DNA from: Oceanisphaera pacifica
GTDB lineage: Bacteria; Pseudomonadota; Gammaproteobacteria; Enterobacterales; Aeromonadaceae
Reading direction: 5' to 3'
Length of the DNA stretch: 64,000 bases
Assembly: GCF_017498065.1 (NCBI RefSeq)
Contig: NZ_JAGDFX010000015.1
Coordinates: 26,269-90,268 of the forward strand
Shown: in pieces, positions 17,939 through 27,600 of the stretch
How the letters are laid out: every line of letters begins with the position of its first letter
Numbering within the stretch: position 1 is the stretch's first letter
Notes under the pieces: model-generated
The model's database searches: none
The model's input: only the letters and a program-made list of their open reading frames with translations
What the model was told of the DNA's origin: nothing
Position numbers and translations under genes: made by a program

Positions 17939-18325
17939 ATGGATATGCAACGCATCATGCTCAGAGGCAAACTACATCAAGCCCGAGTCACTCACGCCGA
18001 GCTTAATTACGAAGGCTCTTGTGCCATCGATCAAGACTTACTCGACGCGGTCAATATTCGTGAATACGAACAAATTGATATTTATAATATTGAAAATGGC
18101 GAGCGTTTTCACACTTATGCTATTTCGGGTGAGCGTGGCTCGAAAATGATTTCGCTCAACGGTGCCGCTGCCCGCAAAGCCGCCGTTGGCGATCGTATTA
18201 TCATTTGTGCTTATGCGCCCATGAGCGAGCAGCAAATTGCAAGCTATGATCCGAACCTGGTCTACCTAGATGCAGAGAACAATATTGTACGCACCAGCAA
18301 AAACATTCCGCTGCAATTGGCTTAA
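17939..18325 (+). CDS. panD: Aspartate 1-decarboxylase proenzyme
   Basis: Pyruvoyl enzyme that makes beta-alanine for PanC. From ATG 17939 it is 128 residues, close to the usual 126. The self-cleavage site Gly26-Ser27 lies in [10 protein letters not shown], and Ser27 becomes the pyruvoyl group. The frame extends to a TTG at 17885, but GGAGA 8 bases before 17939 and family length favour 17939. ATG 17945 (MQRIMLRG) would align even more exactly with E. coli but lacks a well-placed site. It is the last gene of the operon and has a terminator 42 bases on. Confidence 0.95.
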   Translation: MDMQRIMLRGKLHQARVTHAELNYEGSCAIDQDLLDAVNIREYEQIDIYNIENGERFHTYAISGERGSKMISLNGAAARKAAVGDRIIICAYAPMSEQQIASYDPNLVYLDAENNIVRTSKNIPLQLA

Positions 18326-18330
18326 AACCA

Positions 18331-18450
18331 GCTGTCAGCCGTAAGCTATCAGCGGCCAGTTAAAAATAAACACCGAGCCGATGCTCGGTGTTTTTGTTGG
18401 TATGGTCGAGCCCTCGGCAGCTATCAGCGTTAAGCCGTCAGCGCTCAGAT
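18331..18450. repeat. Two copies of a degenerate GTCAGC/GTAAGC intergenic repeat
   Basis: Bases 18331-18357 (AGCTGTCAGCCGTAAGCTAT onward) and 18417-18448 (GCAGCTATCAGCGTTAAGCC onward) are related short repeats on both sides of the panD terminator. Similar blocks occur at 19701-19745, 22216-22249, 43517-43545 and 53641-53686. Confidence 0.5.
18368..18395 (+). terminator. Terminator of the pcnB-panD operon
   Basis: Perfect 11-bp stem AAACACCGAGC with a CGAT loop, continuing into a T-run (five T in all). Confidence 0.85.
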
Positions 18451-18481
18451 AACGATAAAGCCTAAGGAGTGCCAACCTAAT

Positions 18482-19168
18482 ATGCCATCCAACACCATTA
18501 GCCTTCAGCCGCTACCCCCATCCGACATAAACACGGCGGCGCGGTTTTGTGCGTTAGCCATGGCCGATAACCCGTTACATATAACAGTATTTGGCCAAGC
18601 TGCTGATAAGCGCCAGCATCGGTTAACACGACTCTTTAGCGGTTTATTCCCCTACATCAATCGCAATGGTGACTTAATTGGGGCCTATGCCGATGGTCAG
18701 CTGGTGGGAGTATTAGGCCGTTTACGCCCCCTATGTTGCCGACCTCATTGGCGAGATATGCTTCGATTGATGCCGACTTTATTAACCAGTAACTCTGCGC
18801 TGGGCTTGCTGAAAACCTACAGCTGGCTGAGTAACTGGGCCAAACTCGACCCTGATACTCCACACTGGCATTTAGGGCCATTGGCAGTGGCCCCAGACCA
18901 GCAGCGCCAAGGTATAGGCCACTCGTTAATGGCGTACGCCATTAACCAAGCTCATGGTGTGAGCTTATACCTAGAAACCGATAAGCTGAGCAACGTACAC
19001 TTCTACCAAAGATTAGGTTTTCATATTACAGCCACGCCCACGCTGCTGGATGCACAGACTTGGCTAATGCACCGAACACACAGCGATCAGCCGTCAGATA
19101 AGTTCAAAAACCAAGCGAAAGAAAGATACCGGAGCAAGTCCAGTATGACGACCAAAGGCGACATCTGA
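18482..19168 (+). CDS. GNAT-family N-acetyltransferase
   Basis: Acetyl-CoA-dependent acyltransferase, 228 residues. Motif A is LGPLAVAPDQQRQGIGHSLM (about 136-155), where QRQGIG binds the CoA pyrophosphate, and HFYQRLGF is motif B. The substrate is unknown. The last 28 or so residues after TWLMHR are unlike a GNAT domain. They are encoded by repeat-like DNA, including a GATCAGCCGTCAGATAA segment and an imperfect hairpin near 19128-19151. The C-terminal tail therefore looks like a read-through extension caused by repeat insertion. GGAG lies 12 bases before the ATG, rather far. Confidence 0.8.
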   Translation: MPSNTISLQPLPPSDINTAARFCALAMADNPLHITVFGQAADKRQHRLTRLFSGLFPYINRNGDLIGAYADGQLVGVLGRLRPLCCRPHWRDMLRLMPTLLTSNSALGLLKTYSWLSNWAKLDPDTPHWHLGPLAVAPDQQRQGIGHSLMAYAINQAHGVSLYLETDKLSNVHFYQRLGFHITATPTLLDAQTWLMHRTHSDQPSDKFKNQAKERYRSKSSMTTKGDI

Positions 19169-19224
19169 AAATAAAAATGAGGTGCATGATGTAGTCGGTT
19201 TTTCCTGCATAACTGCCGAACAAA

Positions 19225-19625
19225 GGGTCTACTCCACCGACACGCTGCAAGTACATCCATGTAACGCTCAGCACATAACATCCCTGTTATGTGATGGTCG
19301 GTGGAGTAGCTCCCTTTATCCGGACACACACCTCGGTGTCTCCTATTGGTATCGATTACCGATACCCTTGAGCGAATGGTTGAAATCAAGCCACTTCCCG
19401 AAAGAAGCTAATTTGCGCCTGCGGCCCAATGCGAGAGCAAGCGTTCACCTACACATTCAGGCAACTCGGTGCCAATAGGAAGGCAGAGGGTGTCTGCTCC
19501 GTCGACCCTCCGCGCCAGGGAGGGCGCGGCGGAGCCCGTATGGGGCAGCTTGCTGCCGTGTACCTTTGTTGGGTAATGGATCAAATATCCTGTGAATATT
19601 TGCAGCCGTTACCCAGCAAAGGTGG
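19225..19625 (+). repeat. Multi-hairpin non-coding element between the GNAT gene and yadH
   Basis: No credible gene lies in 19169-19745. Instead there is a run of strong inverted repeats. An outer 13-bp perfect stem (19229-19241 with 19297-19309) encloses two hairpins (19252-19263 and 19272-19293, the latter a perfect 9-bp stem). Next come a perfect 7-bp hairpin at 19348-19366, a 7-bp GC hairpin at about 19510-19530, and a 17-bp stem at 19563-19579/19606-19622 with an inner 7-bp stem. That 17-bp stem needs two G.U pairs, which pair only in plus-strand RNA. Bases 19427-19453 are an inverted copy of a 27-bp motif at 43321-43347 (25 of 27 identical). It could be a decayed MITE-like element or a structured RNA. 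Confidence 0.55.
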
Positions 19626-19700
19626 CTATCCCAGCGGCGAGTCGAGCGGAGCAGTGCGCTCTGCTTGACTTTTACCCAAATATCAACAAAAAGATGTGAT

Positions 19701-19745
19701 GAAGTGACAGGCTTACGGCTTAAAGCTGATCGCTCCCCGAAGGGG
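19701..19745 (-). repeat. Post-stop repeat element after yadH
   Basis: Read on the yadH strand, the gene end is followed directly by CCCCTTCGGGG (hairpin with TTCG loop) and then by TTAAGCCGTAAGC...GTCA. The same arrangement follows tldD and the carboxypeptidase gene at 53687. Confidence 0.5.
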
Positions 19746-20519
19746 TTAAGTGCGTAAGCCTCGGCCGGTATGAATAAGATACCAAGCCCAACTATAAAAC
19801 ACACAAATAAAGCCGATAATAATCATATAGGCGGTGCCTAAGCTCACATCAGAGACCCCTAAAAAGCCATAGCGAAAAGCGTTCACCATATACAATACAG
19901 GGTTAGCGTGAGAGACCGTTTGCCACACCTCGGGCAATAAGCTGATAGAGTAAAACACCCCGCCCAAGTAGGTAAGTGGCGTCAGTATAAAGGTCGGGAT
20001 TATGCTGACATCGTCGAAGCTACGAGCAAAAATAGCATTCAATAGGCCGGCTAGTGAGAATAACACTGAGGTTAAAAAAATCGTAAATATCACACTAAAC
20101 AGGTGCTCTATGTGCAAGTCCACAAAAAACAACGACACCAAACTCACAATCAAACCGACTAATAACCCTCGCGTCACTCCCCCGCCAACGTAACCGGCAA
20201 TAATTACATAAGTCGGCACAGGCGCTACCAGTAATTCTTCAACATTATGCTGAAACTTACTGCTGAAAAAAGACGAGGCCACGTTAGAGTAAGAGTTGGT
20301 AATCACCGACATCATGATCAAACCGGGCACAATAAAGGCCATATACGAAAAACCGTCCATTTCACCAATGCGACCACCAATCAAATTACCAAAAATCACA
20401 AAGTACAAAGACATAGTAATGGCCGGCGGCACCAAAGTTTGTAGCCAAATACGGCCAAAGCGCACCACTTCGCTATGTAGTATGCTCTTAAAAGCGACAT
20501 AGTAACGTTGCTGACTCAT
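19746..20519 (-). CDS. yadH: ABC-2 type exporter permease YadH
   Basis: Inner-membrane subunit of an exporter of unknown substrate, 257 residues with about six hydrophobic segments and the ABC-2 signature region (around 170-200, LTPLTYLGGVFYSISLLPEV). Its ATG overlaps the yadG stop by 4 bases. The C-terminus ends HTGRGLRT, right at the repeat element that follows. Gene order panD ... yadH-yadG-hpt resembles E. coli, with can missing. Confidence 0.93.
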   Translation of the reverse strand: MSQQRYYVAFKSILHSEVVRFGRIWLQTLVPPAITMSLYFVIFGNLIGGRIGEMDGFSYMAFIVPGLIMMSVITNSYSNVASSFFSSKFQHNVEELLVAPVPTYVIIAGYVGGGVTRGLLVGLIVSLVSLFFVDLHIEHLFSVIFTIFLTSVLFSLAGLLNAIFARSFDDVSIIPTFILTPLTYLGGVFYSISLLPEVWQTVSHANPVLYMVNAFRYGFLGVSDVSLGTAYMIIIGFICVFYSWAWYLIHTGRGLRT

Positions 20520-21439
20520 GCACTTGCTCTCCCATTTTCGACTAAGGTGACAAATAGCTCCTCTAAGCGGTTGGCTTTATTGCGCATACTTAATACCCGC
20601 ACGCCTTGCTCATTAAGCTGAGCGAATACGCCATTAAGCCCCTGCTCCTTTTTCACTTCCACTTCTAGCGTATGTGAGTCTAATAGCTGCCAGTGCATAC
20701 CCGACAGAAAAGGCTCTCGGCCATCAGCAGCAAGATCTAAGATAAAGGTTTCGGCATTCAACTTACCTAACAAGCCTTTCATGCTGGTATTTTCGACTAA
20801 CTGCCCTTTATCGATAATGCCAATATTACGACACAATAACTCGGCTTCTTCCAAGTAGTGAGTGGTCAAAATAATAGTAATGCCTTGCTCGTTAATCAGC
20901 TTAAGAAAATCCCACATTGCTCGGCGAATTTCGATATCCACCCCTGCCGTGGGCTCATCAAGGATCAACAGCTTAGGCTCATGCATTAAGGCGCGGGCTA
21001 TCATTAAGCGGCGCTTCATACCACCGGATAAGGTTCGCGCAGGAAGCGCACGCTTTTCCCATAAATCCAGCTGTTTTAAGTAACGTTCGGCACGCACTTT
21101 CGCTTCTTTGCGCTCAATGCCATATAAGCCTGCCTGATTAACCACTATGTGTTCAACTTTTTCAAACTGGCTAAAGTTAAACTCTTGCGGCACTAATCCA
21201 ATATGCGACTTCGCCTGCTCCAGCTCGGTATCTAAATCGTAGCCAAACACTTTCACTTTACCGGCAGTCTTATTTACTAACGATGAAATAATACCAATGG
21301 TGGTCGACTTACCCGCGCCATTAGGCCCCAGCAAGGCATAAAAATCTCCTTGTTCAACGGTAAGATCAACGCCCTTTAGTGCTTCAACACCACCAGCATA
21401 GGTTTTACGCAAGTCGGTAATTTCTAGCGCTTTGGTCAT
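20516..21439 (-). CDS. yadG: ABC exporter ATPase YadG
   Basis: ATPase partner of YadH, 307 residues from ATG 21439. Walker A is GPNGAGKST (38-46), the signature LSGGMKRR, Walker B LLILDEPTAGVD and the switch His in LTTHYLEEAE. The frame runs upstream to 21484, but GGAG lies 6 bases before 21439 and the start MTKALEITDLRKTY matches the E. coli start MTIALELQQLKKTY. Translational overlap with yadH implies one complex. Confidence 0.94.
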   Translation of the reverse strand: MTKALEITDLRKTYAGGVEALKGVDLTVEQGDFYALLGPNGAGKSTTIGIISSLVNKTAGKVKVFGYDLDTELEQAKSHIGLVPQEFNFSQFEKVEHIVVNQAGLYGIERKEAKVRAERYLKQLDLWEKRALPARTLSGGMKRRLMIARALMHEPKLLILDEPTAGVDIEIRRAMWDFLKLINEQGITIILTTHYLEEAELLCRNIGIIDKGQLVENTSMKGLLGKLNAETFILDLAADGREPFLSGMHWQLLDSHTLEVEVKKEQGLNGVFAQLNEQGVRVLSMRNKANRLEELFVTLVENGRASA

Positions 21440-21532
21440 TAATAGCTCCATAAAATCAAAAGCCCAGAGACGGTCAACAAGCACCTCGTCGCCCTGTCTC
21501 TAGGCTGATAGTCATAGCAAAACTCGGCTAAA

Positions 21533-22063
21533 TTAGTCCAGCGGCACAACCTTGCCGATATAAGGTAAGTTGCGATAGCGCTGGGCATAATCAATACCGT
21601 ACCCCACCACAAATTCGTCAGGAATCGTAAAGCCAACCCAGTCGACCGGTACATCCACTTCACGGCGTTCGGGCTTATCCAGTAGCGAGCAGATAGTCAG
21701 TGAAGCCGGTTGGCGCAACGATAAAATCTCTTTTACCTTACTTAAGGTATAACCGGTATCAATAATGTCTTCGACGATCAGCACATGCTTACCGTGAATT
21801 TCATCATCTAAGTCTTTTAATATCCGCACGTCTCGATTGCTTTCCGTGCTGCTGCCATAGCTAGAAGCCGTCATAAAGTCGAGTCGTACGGGTAGTGTTA
21901 TTTCACGACAGAGGTCGGCCATAAAGATACAGGAGCCACGTAACAACCCCACCATTACCAGCTCATCAACGCCTTGATAATGCTTATTTATTTGCTCGCC
22001 TATGGCCTGAGTCTTGGCATGAACTTCTTCAGTGCTAATCAGGACATCTACTCTGTGTTTCAT
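21533..22063 (-). CDS. hpt: Hypoxanthine phosphoribosyltransferase
   Basis: Purine salvage enzyme, 176 residues, joining hypoxanthine (and guanine) to PRPP. The PRPP-binding motif [14 protein letters not shown] and the base-contacting [16 protein letters not shown] segment near the C-terminus are intact. It stands alone on the minus strand, 93 bases upstream of yadG. Confidence 0.95.
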   Translation of the reverse strand: MKHRVDVLISTEEVHAKTQAIGEQINKHYQGVDELVMVGLLRGSCIFMADLCREITLPVRLDFMTASSYGSSTESNRDVRILKDLDDEIHGKHVLIVEDIIDTGYTLSKVKEILSLRQPASLTICSLLDKPERREVDVPVDWVGFTIPDEFVVGYGIDYAQRYRNLPYIGKVVPLD

Positions 22064-22177
22064 TTTCGCTCCGCTCGGGATAACAACACCCGACTGTGAT
22101 TAAAGGCGTATTCTAACGGAATTTCAGACGCTCTGCATGTAAGGCCGCAAACGGCCATCAATCTAGCGCCCAAACAA

Positions 22178-22211
22178 AAAAGGCACCGTATCCACAGATG
22201 CAGTGCCTTTT
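22178..22211 (-). terminator. Terminator of tldD
   Basis: 9-bp stem AAAAGGCAC with its complement, extended inward by a further 5-bp GTATC/GATGC stem, followed on the minus strand by a T-run. It starts 39 bases after the tldD stop. Confidence 0.8.
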
Positions 22212-22215
22212 CTTT

Positions 22216-22249
22216 AACTGACAGCTTACCGCAGCCCGAAGGGCCCGAG
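22216..22249 (-). repeat. Post-stop repeat element after tldD
   Basis: Between the tldD stop and its terminator, reading on the gene strand: GGGCCCTTCGGGCTGCGG then TAAGCTGTCAG. Same layout as the elements after yadH and the carboxypeptidase gene. Confidence 0.5.
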
Positions 22250-23695
22250 TTACTGAGTGCCACCTACCGTCAATTGGTCTAATTTGAGAGTGGGTTGACC
22301 TACGCCAACGGGCACGCTTTGTCCCTCTTTTCCGCACACCCCCACACCCGCATCTAATGCTAAATCATTGCCCACCATAGACACCTGACTCATGGCTTCA
22401 GGTCCATTACCAATAAGGGTGGCGCCTTTGATAGGTGTGGTTATTTTGCCGTCTTCAATCAGGTAAGCCTCAGACGCTGAAAACACAAAACGACCCGAGG
22501 TAATGTCCACCTGCCCCCCCCCGAAGTTAGGGGCATAAATGCCTTTTTTAACACTTTGAATAATATCGGCAGGCGGTGCTTCACCGCCCAGCATATAGGT
22601 ATTAGTCATACGCGGCATGGGTAAATGCGCATACGACTCACGGCGACCATTACCCGTGGGATTTACTCCCATTAAGCGAGCATTTAACTTATCCTGCATA
22701 TAACCTTTAAGAATGCCGTTTTCGATCAGCACGTTATACGCACCTGGCGTGCCTTCATCATCAATAGATAAAGAGCCGCGACGATCGGCCAAGGTGCCAT
22801 CATCCACTATGGTACAGAGGCTAGAAGCCACTTTCTCACCCACGCGCCCTGCATAAGCCGAGGAGCCTTTGCGGTTAAAATCCCCTTCTAAACCATGACC
22901 GACCGCTTCATGAAGCAAGACTCCAGGCCAACCTGAGCCTAATACCACTGGCATAGTGCCCGCTGGGGCATCAATGGCTTCTAAATTGACTAACGCTTGG
23001 CGTACTGCCTCTTTGACATAGCTCATGGCTCTGGGCTGGCCGTCTAGCTCGTCTAAAAAATATTCATAACCAGTACGGCCGCCACCGCCACTGCCGCCAC
23101 GCTCTCGGCGACCATTGCGCTCAACCAATACCGAGCAGTTTAAGCGTACTAATGGTCGTAAATCGGTGGCTAAAGTGCCATCGGTTGCCAGCACTAATAT
23201 TTCTTCATATACACCCGAAATAGAGGCAATGACCTGCGTCACCGCAGGGGCTAGGCTGCGACCAAAGGCATCCATTTGCTGTAATAACTCAATTTTTTGC
23301 TCGCGGCTTAAGCTATCTAAAGGGTTCACCCCCATATAACGACTCGTGATTGGACGCTCGGCCCCCACTTTAAAGCGACCATCACCGCCCTTCTCAGCAA
23401 TACCGCGTGCCGCACTCACCGCTTGATCAAGTGACGCTGCAGTCAGCTCATCAGAGTAAGCAAATCCGGTTTTTTCACCACTAATGGCACGAACCCCCAC
23501 GCCTTGTTCTATGTTGTAACTGCCATCTTTTACGATGCCATCTTCTAATACCCAAGACTCATGTACGCTGTTTTGAAAATATAAGTCGGCAAAGTCAATC
23601 TGATGGCGGCTAAGACGCCCCAGCTGAGCGTTTAACAACGCCATATCTAAGTCATTAGGCACCAAAATGCTGTTGTTTAGTTGTTCAATACTCAT
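22250..23695 (-). CDS. tldD: Metalloprotease TldD
   Basis: Subunit of the TldD/TldE heterodimeric zinc protease that in E. coli processes microcin B17 precursor and degrades CcdA. It is 481 residues from ATG 23695, the E. coli length. The zinc motif HEAVGH is at 262-267, followed by [14 protein letters not shown] four codons upstream is also open, but GGAGAG lies just before the ATG. Its ATG shares one base with the nitrilase stop (TAATG on the minus strand). tldE/pmbA is not in the window. Confidence 0.95.
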   Translation of the reverse strand: MSIEQLNNSILVPNDLDMALLNAQLGRLSRHQIDFADLYFQNSVHESWVLEDGIVKDGSYNIEQGVGVRAISGEKTGFAYSDELTAASLDQAVSAARGIAEKGGDGRFKVGAERPITSRYMGVNPLDSLSREQKIELLQQMDAFGRSLAPAVTQVIASISGVYEEILVLATDGTLATDLRPLVRLNCSVLVERNGRRERGGSGGGGRTGYEYFLDELDGQPRAMSYVKEAVRQALVNLEAIDAPAGTMPVVLGSGWPGVLLHEAVGHGLEGDFNRKGSSAYAGRVGEKVASSLCTIVDDGTLADRRGSLSIDDEGTPGAYNVLIENGILKGYMQDKLNARLMGVNPTGNGRRESYAHLPMPRMTNTYMLGGEAPPADIIQSVKKGIYAPNFGGGQVDITSGRFVFSASEAYLIEDGKITTPIKGATLIGNGPEAMSQVSMVGNDLALDAGVGVCGKEGQSVPVGVGQPTLKLDQLTVGGTQ

Positions 23696-24513
23696 TAATC
23701 TCTCCAAACCGCGTTTAAGCGGCCATGTTGTGCCACTGGCATTTGCCGACGAATATCTGCCAGTCGCTTTGTGTCTATGGGCGTGCTCACCAGCCCCTCG
23801 CCTTCAGGCAAACAGCATTCAATCTCTCCCCAAGGGCTAATAATCATCGAGTGCCCCCAAGTAGGCCGCTTACCTTGCTCACCGTATAAGCCGGCCGCCA
23901 GTACATAACACTGGTTTTCGATGGCCCTAGCCTGTAATAACGGCTGCCAATGCGCTTCACCGGTAACCCGAGTAAATGCTGCAGGCACCAATAAAATATC
24001 GGCACCTTGGTCACGCAAGGCGCTATAAAGTGGTGCAAAGCGCAAATCATAACAGATAGATAAGCCTAAACGACCAAACGGACTGTCAATAACACAGACG
24101 TTATCCCCCGGCGCATAGCTGTCTGATTCTCGATACCTGCCCTGCACATCCGCCACATCCACATCAAATAAATGCAGCTTATGATAATGGGCAACCCGCT
24201 TTCCTCGCTCGTTATACACCAAGCTGGTGGCATGTAGGCGCTCGCTACCTTCAATCAAGGTAGGCATTGAGCCGACCACCAACCAAATATTGTGCTCTTT
24301 GGCCCACTGACTAAACTGGCGTTGTATTGGCCCTTCACCCAAAGGCTCTGCCGCCTCTTGTATGGCGCTTTTACGACCAAATACCGCCACGTTTTCTGGC
24401 AATAGCACCAATAGTGGCCGCTGGGTAGGTAATTGCTGTAATAACTCAGCTAAACGCGCCTGATTGACCGGCCATTCAGGCCCTGCAGTCATTTGTAACG
24501 CCACCAATTCCAT
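23695..24513 (-). CDS. Carbon-nitrogen hydrolase (nitrilase superfamily, Nit-like)
   Basis: Amidase-type enzyme, 272 residues, with the Glu-Lys-Cys triad: Glu40 ([10 protein letters not shown]), Lys112 ([12 protein letters not shown]) and Cys154 (LSICYDLRF). The pattern is closest to the NIT1/Nit2 branch, whose members act on deaminated glutathione or omega-amides. Substrate here is inference only. The frame extends 5 codons further, but ATG 24513 has GGAG 6 bases upstream. It sits between yhdP and tldD and is translationally linked to tldD. Confidence 0.88.
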   Translation of the reverse strand: MELVALQMTAGPEWPVNQARLAELLQQLPTQRPLLVLLPENVAVFGRKSAIQEAAEPLGEGPIQRQFSQWAKEHNIWLVVGSMPTLIEGSERLHATSLVYNERGKRVAHYHKLHLFDVDVADVQGRYRESDSYAPGDNVCVIDSPFGRLGLSICYDLRFAPLYSALRDQGADILLVPAAFTRVTGEAHWQPLLQARAIENQCYVLAAGLYGEQGKRPTWGHSMIISPWGEIECCLPEGEGLVSTPIDTKRLADIRRQMPVAQHGRLNAVWRD

Positions 24514-24615
24514 TATCAGCTCCTTCATTATACGGCGTAAAACATCGCTATATACCGTAAGTTAACTTGATCGCTTCTTGTCTTACAGCGTATGGCGTAA
24601 GGCGTACCGCCGTTC

Positions 24616-27600
24616 TTACTCCGGCACTGTCACCCGTTTTTTATCCCGCCCAAGCTCAGTCACCTTAGGCTTGGCCAATGGCCCCGATACTTGATAGCGA
24701 ATACGAGTAAAGACATCTACCACAGGGCCTAATACTTTAGATAACGCTAGCACATATAAACCCGCCACCGGCGTTACCGCAAAAGCAGCAATAGCCGGTA
24801 AATTTCCCGTCAGGTTAGGGACAAGTTCAAATTGATAATCTAATTGCTCACTAGCAAAATCGAGCTGCCCTTGGCCTCGCAGATTACCTGCCGCGCCTTT
24901 TAATAACAGATCATTATTTTGTAATACGCCATTGTTTAACTCACCCGTCGCACTAATGCGATCAAAGTAGAATCCCTGCGCATACACGTCTCTAAAATCA
25001 AGCCGCAACCGGCGCATTAATGACTCTAAGCTAATGACAGAGAGCAAACCGGCGCCTTTATCATTAATATCACGCAACACACCAGCGCCGGTATTCATGG
25101 CAAGCGACCCATTCATTTGCGCTAACTCTGGCCGCCAAGGCACATCTAACCAGCGTAACTGGCCACTAAGTTTTGCTGAGGTGTCACTAAAAGGCGAGGT
25201 GTTACCCAAGGCTTTCCATAACCGTTCTAACGAGGGGCTGTTACTCTGCCACTCTAAACGGCTTAAATTAACCTGATCTTCTTGCAGCCATTGCCCTTGT
25301 GCCTGTGCGTGTAATAACGGCCCATCAAGGTCAAATTCTGTTAATAACACCTTATTGGGTTCAGACTGCAAACTAAAGTTCAGCTTACCGAGCGCCAGTT
25401 TCTGCCAACGACAATCATCACAACTAAATGCCAGAGCCGGTATTTGCTCAGGAGCCACATCTATCTCTGACTTTTCACTGGTTTCTTGGCCCACAGCAGG
25501 CTTTTGCCCCAACCATAGGCGGCTAAAGTGAGCCTGCAAGGCTTGGGCTCCGCCAAACAGTACCTGTCCCTGAGCTTGTTCAGATTGTATGTGTAACTGG
25601 TGGCGGTGAGCCCCCTGAGGCTCGACTAATAACGAGAGCTGATTAAAAGGTTGTTGCCACAATTGAGCACGACTGGCCTGCACATCAATACGATAAGGAC
25701 TAGGCCAACGAATACCATTAGCTGCGGTTGAGTTAGCTGCCACGGGCGCGGCTTGTAGCTGATTGAACAATGAAACCCAGTCATCCAGCACCATATCAGG
25801 CTGGTTAATGGCAATATCTAAGGGTGCACTATGTGGGCGAGTATTTACCCCCGCCGACAGCCATAAGCGTTCAACCTGAGGGCCAGCCTTAGTAAAAGCC
25901 AGTTTGGCTTGTCCGCGAATATGTGGACCTACATTTAACTGCAGTTGTGCGTTATCAATATCACCGGTAACAGTTAGCTCACTGTGCTTGGCTTGTGTGG
26001 CTTTTTTATTTAATGGCGCTGGCAATGCGCTGCCAAGGCCGGTTAATGCAGAGTTGGCACGAAACTGATATGACACCGGTCCTTGGTTGGGCAAGGTTAA
26101 GTCTAATTGCCCTTGCCAGTCGCTCTTTCCCGACAGTTCGCTTAATGCCGGAGAAAAGGCACTGAGCTTTGCCGCTTGCAGTTGGCCTGTTATGTCTAGT
26201 TGTACTTGATAACTGTCGGGTGTTTGTTGGCCGTTATAATCGAGTTGCAACGGCTGCTGATGCCACTGGGCTTTCATTGCTTTAAAGTGGGTTTGCTGCT
26301 CATCAAACACCAAGCGCCCACTCACCGCTTGCAGCGGCAAATCAAGAGGCTTCACTCGCACCTTATTATCTAAAAAATCAACTTGGCCATTCACTGCAAC
26401 CTCACCGCCATTTAAAGGAATACTGAGCGCTAACTGCCCATTAAGTGGGCCTGCCACCTGTATTTGCTCTAAGGTAATGCCCACCGATGAAGCAAGCGAT
26501 GAATGCTGTAAGTAATCGGTAACAGCTTCACCTTTGCCATTGATGTTGGCACTCAGCTCTAATATTCCATCCTCATCTAGCGGCACTATACGAGCATCAA
26601 TATTACTGGCGTTAACCTGCCCTAAACGACCGGTATCGCCCTGCATATACAGGCCGTCGTTTTCAAATAAGAGATCTAGGCTTAGTGCCGATAAGGCTTG
26701 CCATTCGGGGTCAAATTGAAACTGAGCTTGGCGCAGTGGAACCCGCGCATGAAAAATACCGCTGTTATCGTGATAAGGAAAATCCAGTGGCCGCCCATAC
26801 CACAACACCTCTGCACCTTTAGCTTGGCCACCTTTAATGGCACCTTGCAAGTAATCCACTAGCTCAGAGCCCATAACAGGCTCAGGAAAATAACGAAAAG
26901 CCTGCTCGGCACGCAATACATCGACCCGTGCCGAGGCACTCAATAAAGGAGTGCCTTGCTTGGGTAGCAGTAAGCTAAACCAGCCTTGCAAGGTTAAATC
27001 ATCGGTATCAACCTCAAGGTCTCGGCTCCATAATGTCCAACCCTCAGCTTGTTTTTGCCACTGCACTTTGGCGGCAAGTCGCTGCATAGGCCAAGCCGCT
27101 CTAAAGGCATTATCAAAGGTCCAGTTGGCCGCCTCATCTTGCTGCACACTCAGCTGCCCCTGAGTGGCACTCACTGAGAAGTGGCCATTCACTCCTTGGG
27201 TACTGGGTGCCCACTCAAACGCTTGGGTACTAATATCCTCGAGCTCGCCCTGCCAACGCCAATGGTCTAGGTTGCTATCGGCAGAAAAATACAGCTTAGT
27301 GAGCTCACCTTGCGGGGCTATACCCGCCAGTTGGCGTGCCGGCTCTGGCCAAAAACTTTCTCCCCACTGCGCCAGTAATGCTAAGTCGGTAAAGGTTAGG
27401 CGGTTTAAATATCCTTGCAAACGGCCGTTATGTTTATCGAGTTGCAGCTGCCAACTTGGCCATATTTCATCATCTACACTAATATCGATATTGCTACTGG
27501 CCAGTTGCCAGCCGCTATCTGTGGGTTGCCACTGTAAGCGCCCTCCCTTAACGGCCACATTATGCTGCTCCCCCCAACCAAAGCGGTTGTCGCCAAACTC

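Noticed and set aside
19182..19804. Several frames of 80-115 codons between the GNAT gene and yadH
   Set aside because: They conflict with each other, run through strong inverted repeats and lack protein-like composition and start sites.
20516..21484. Extended N-terminus for YadG (start at 21484)
   Set aside because: The 15 extra residues do not match the family, and a proper GGAG site precedes the ATG at 21439.
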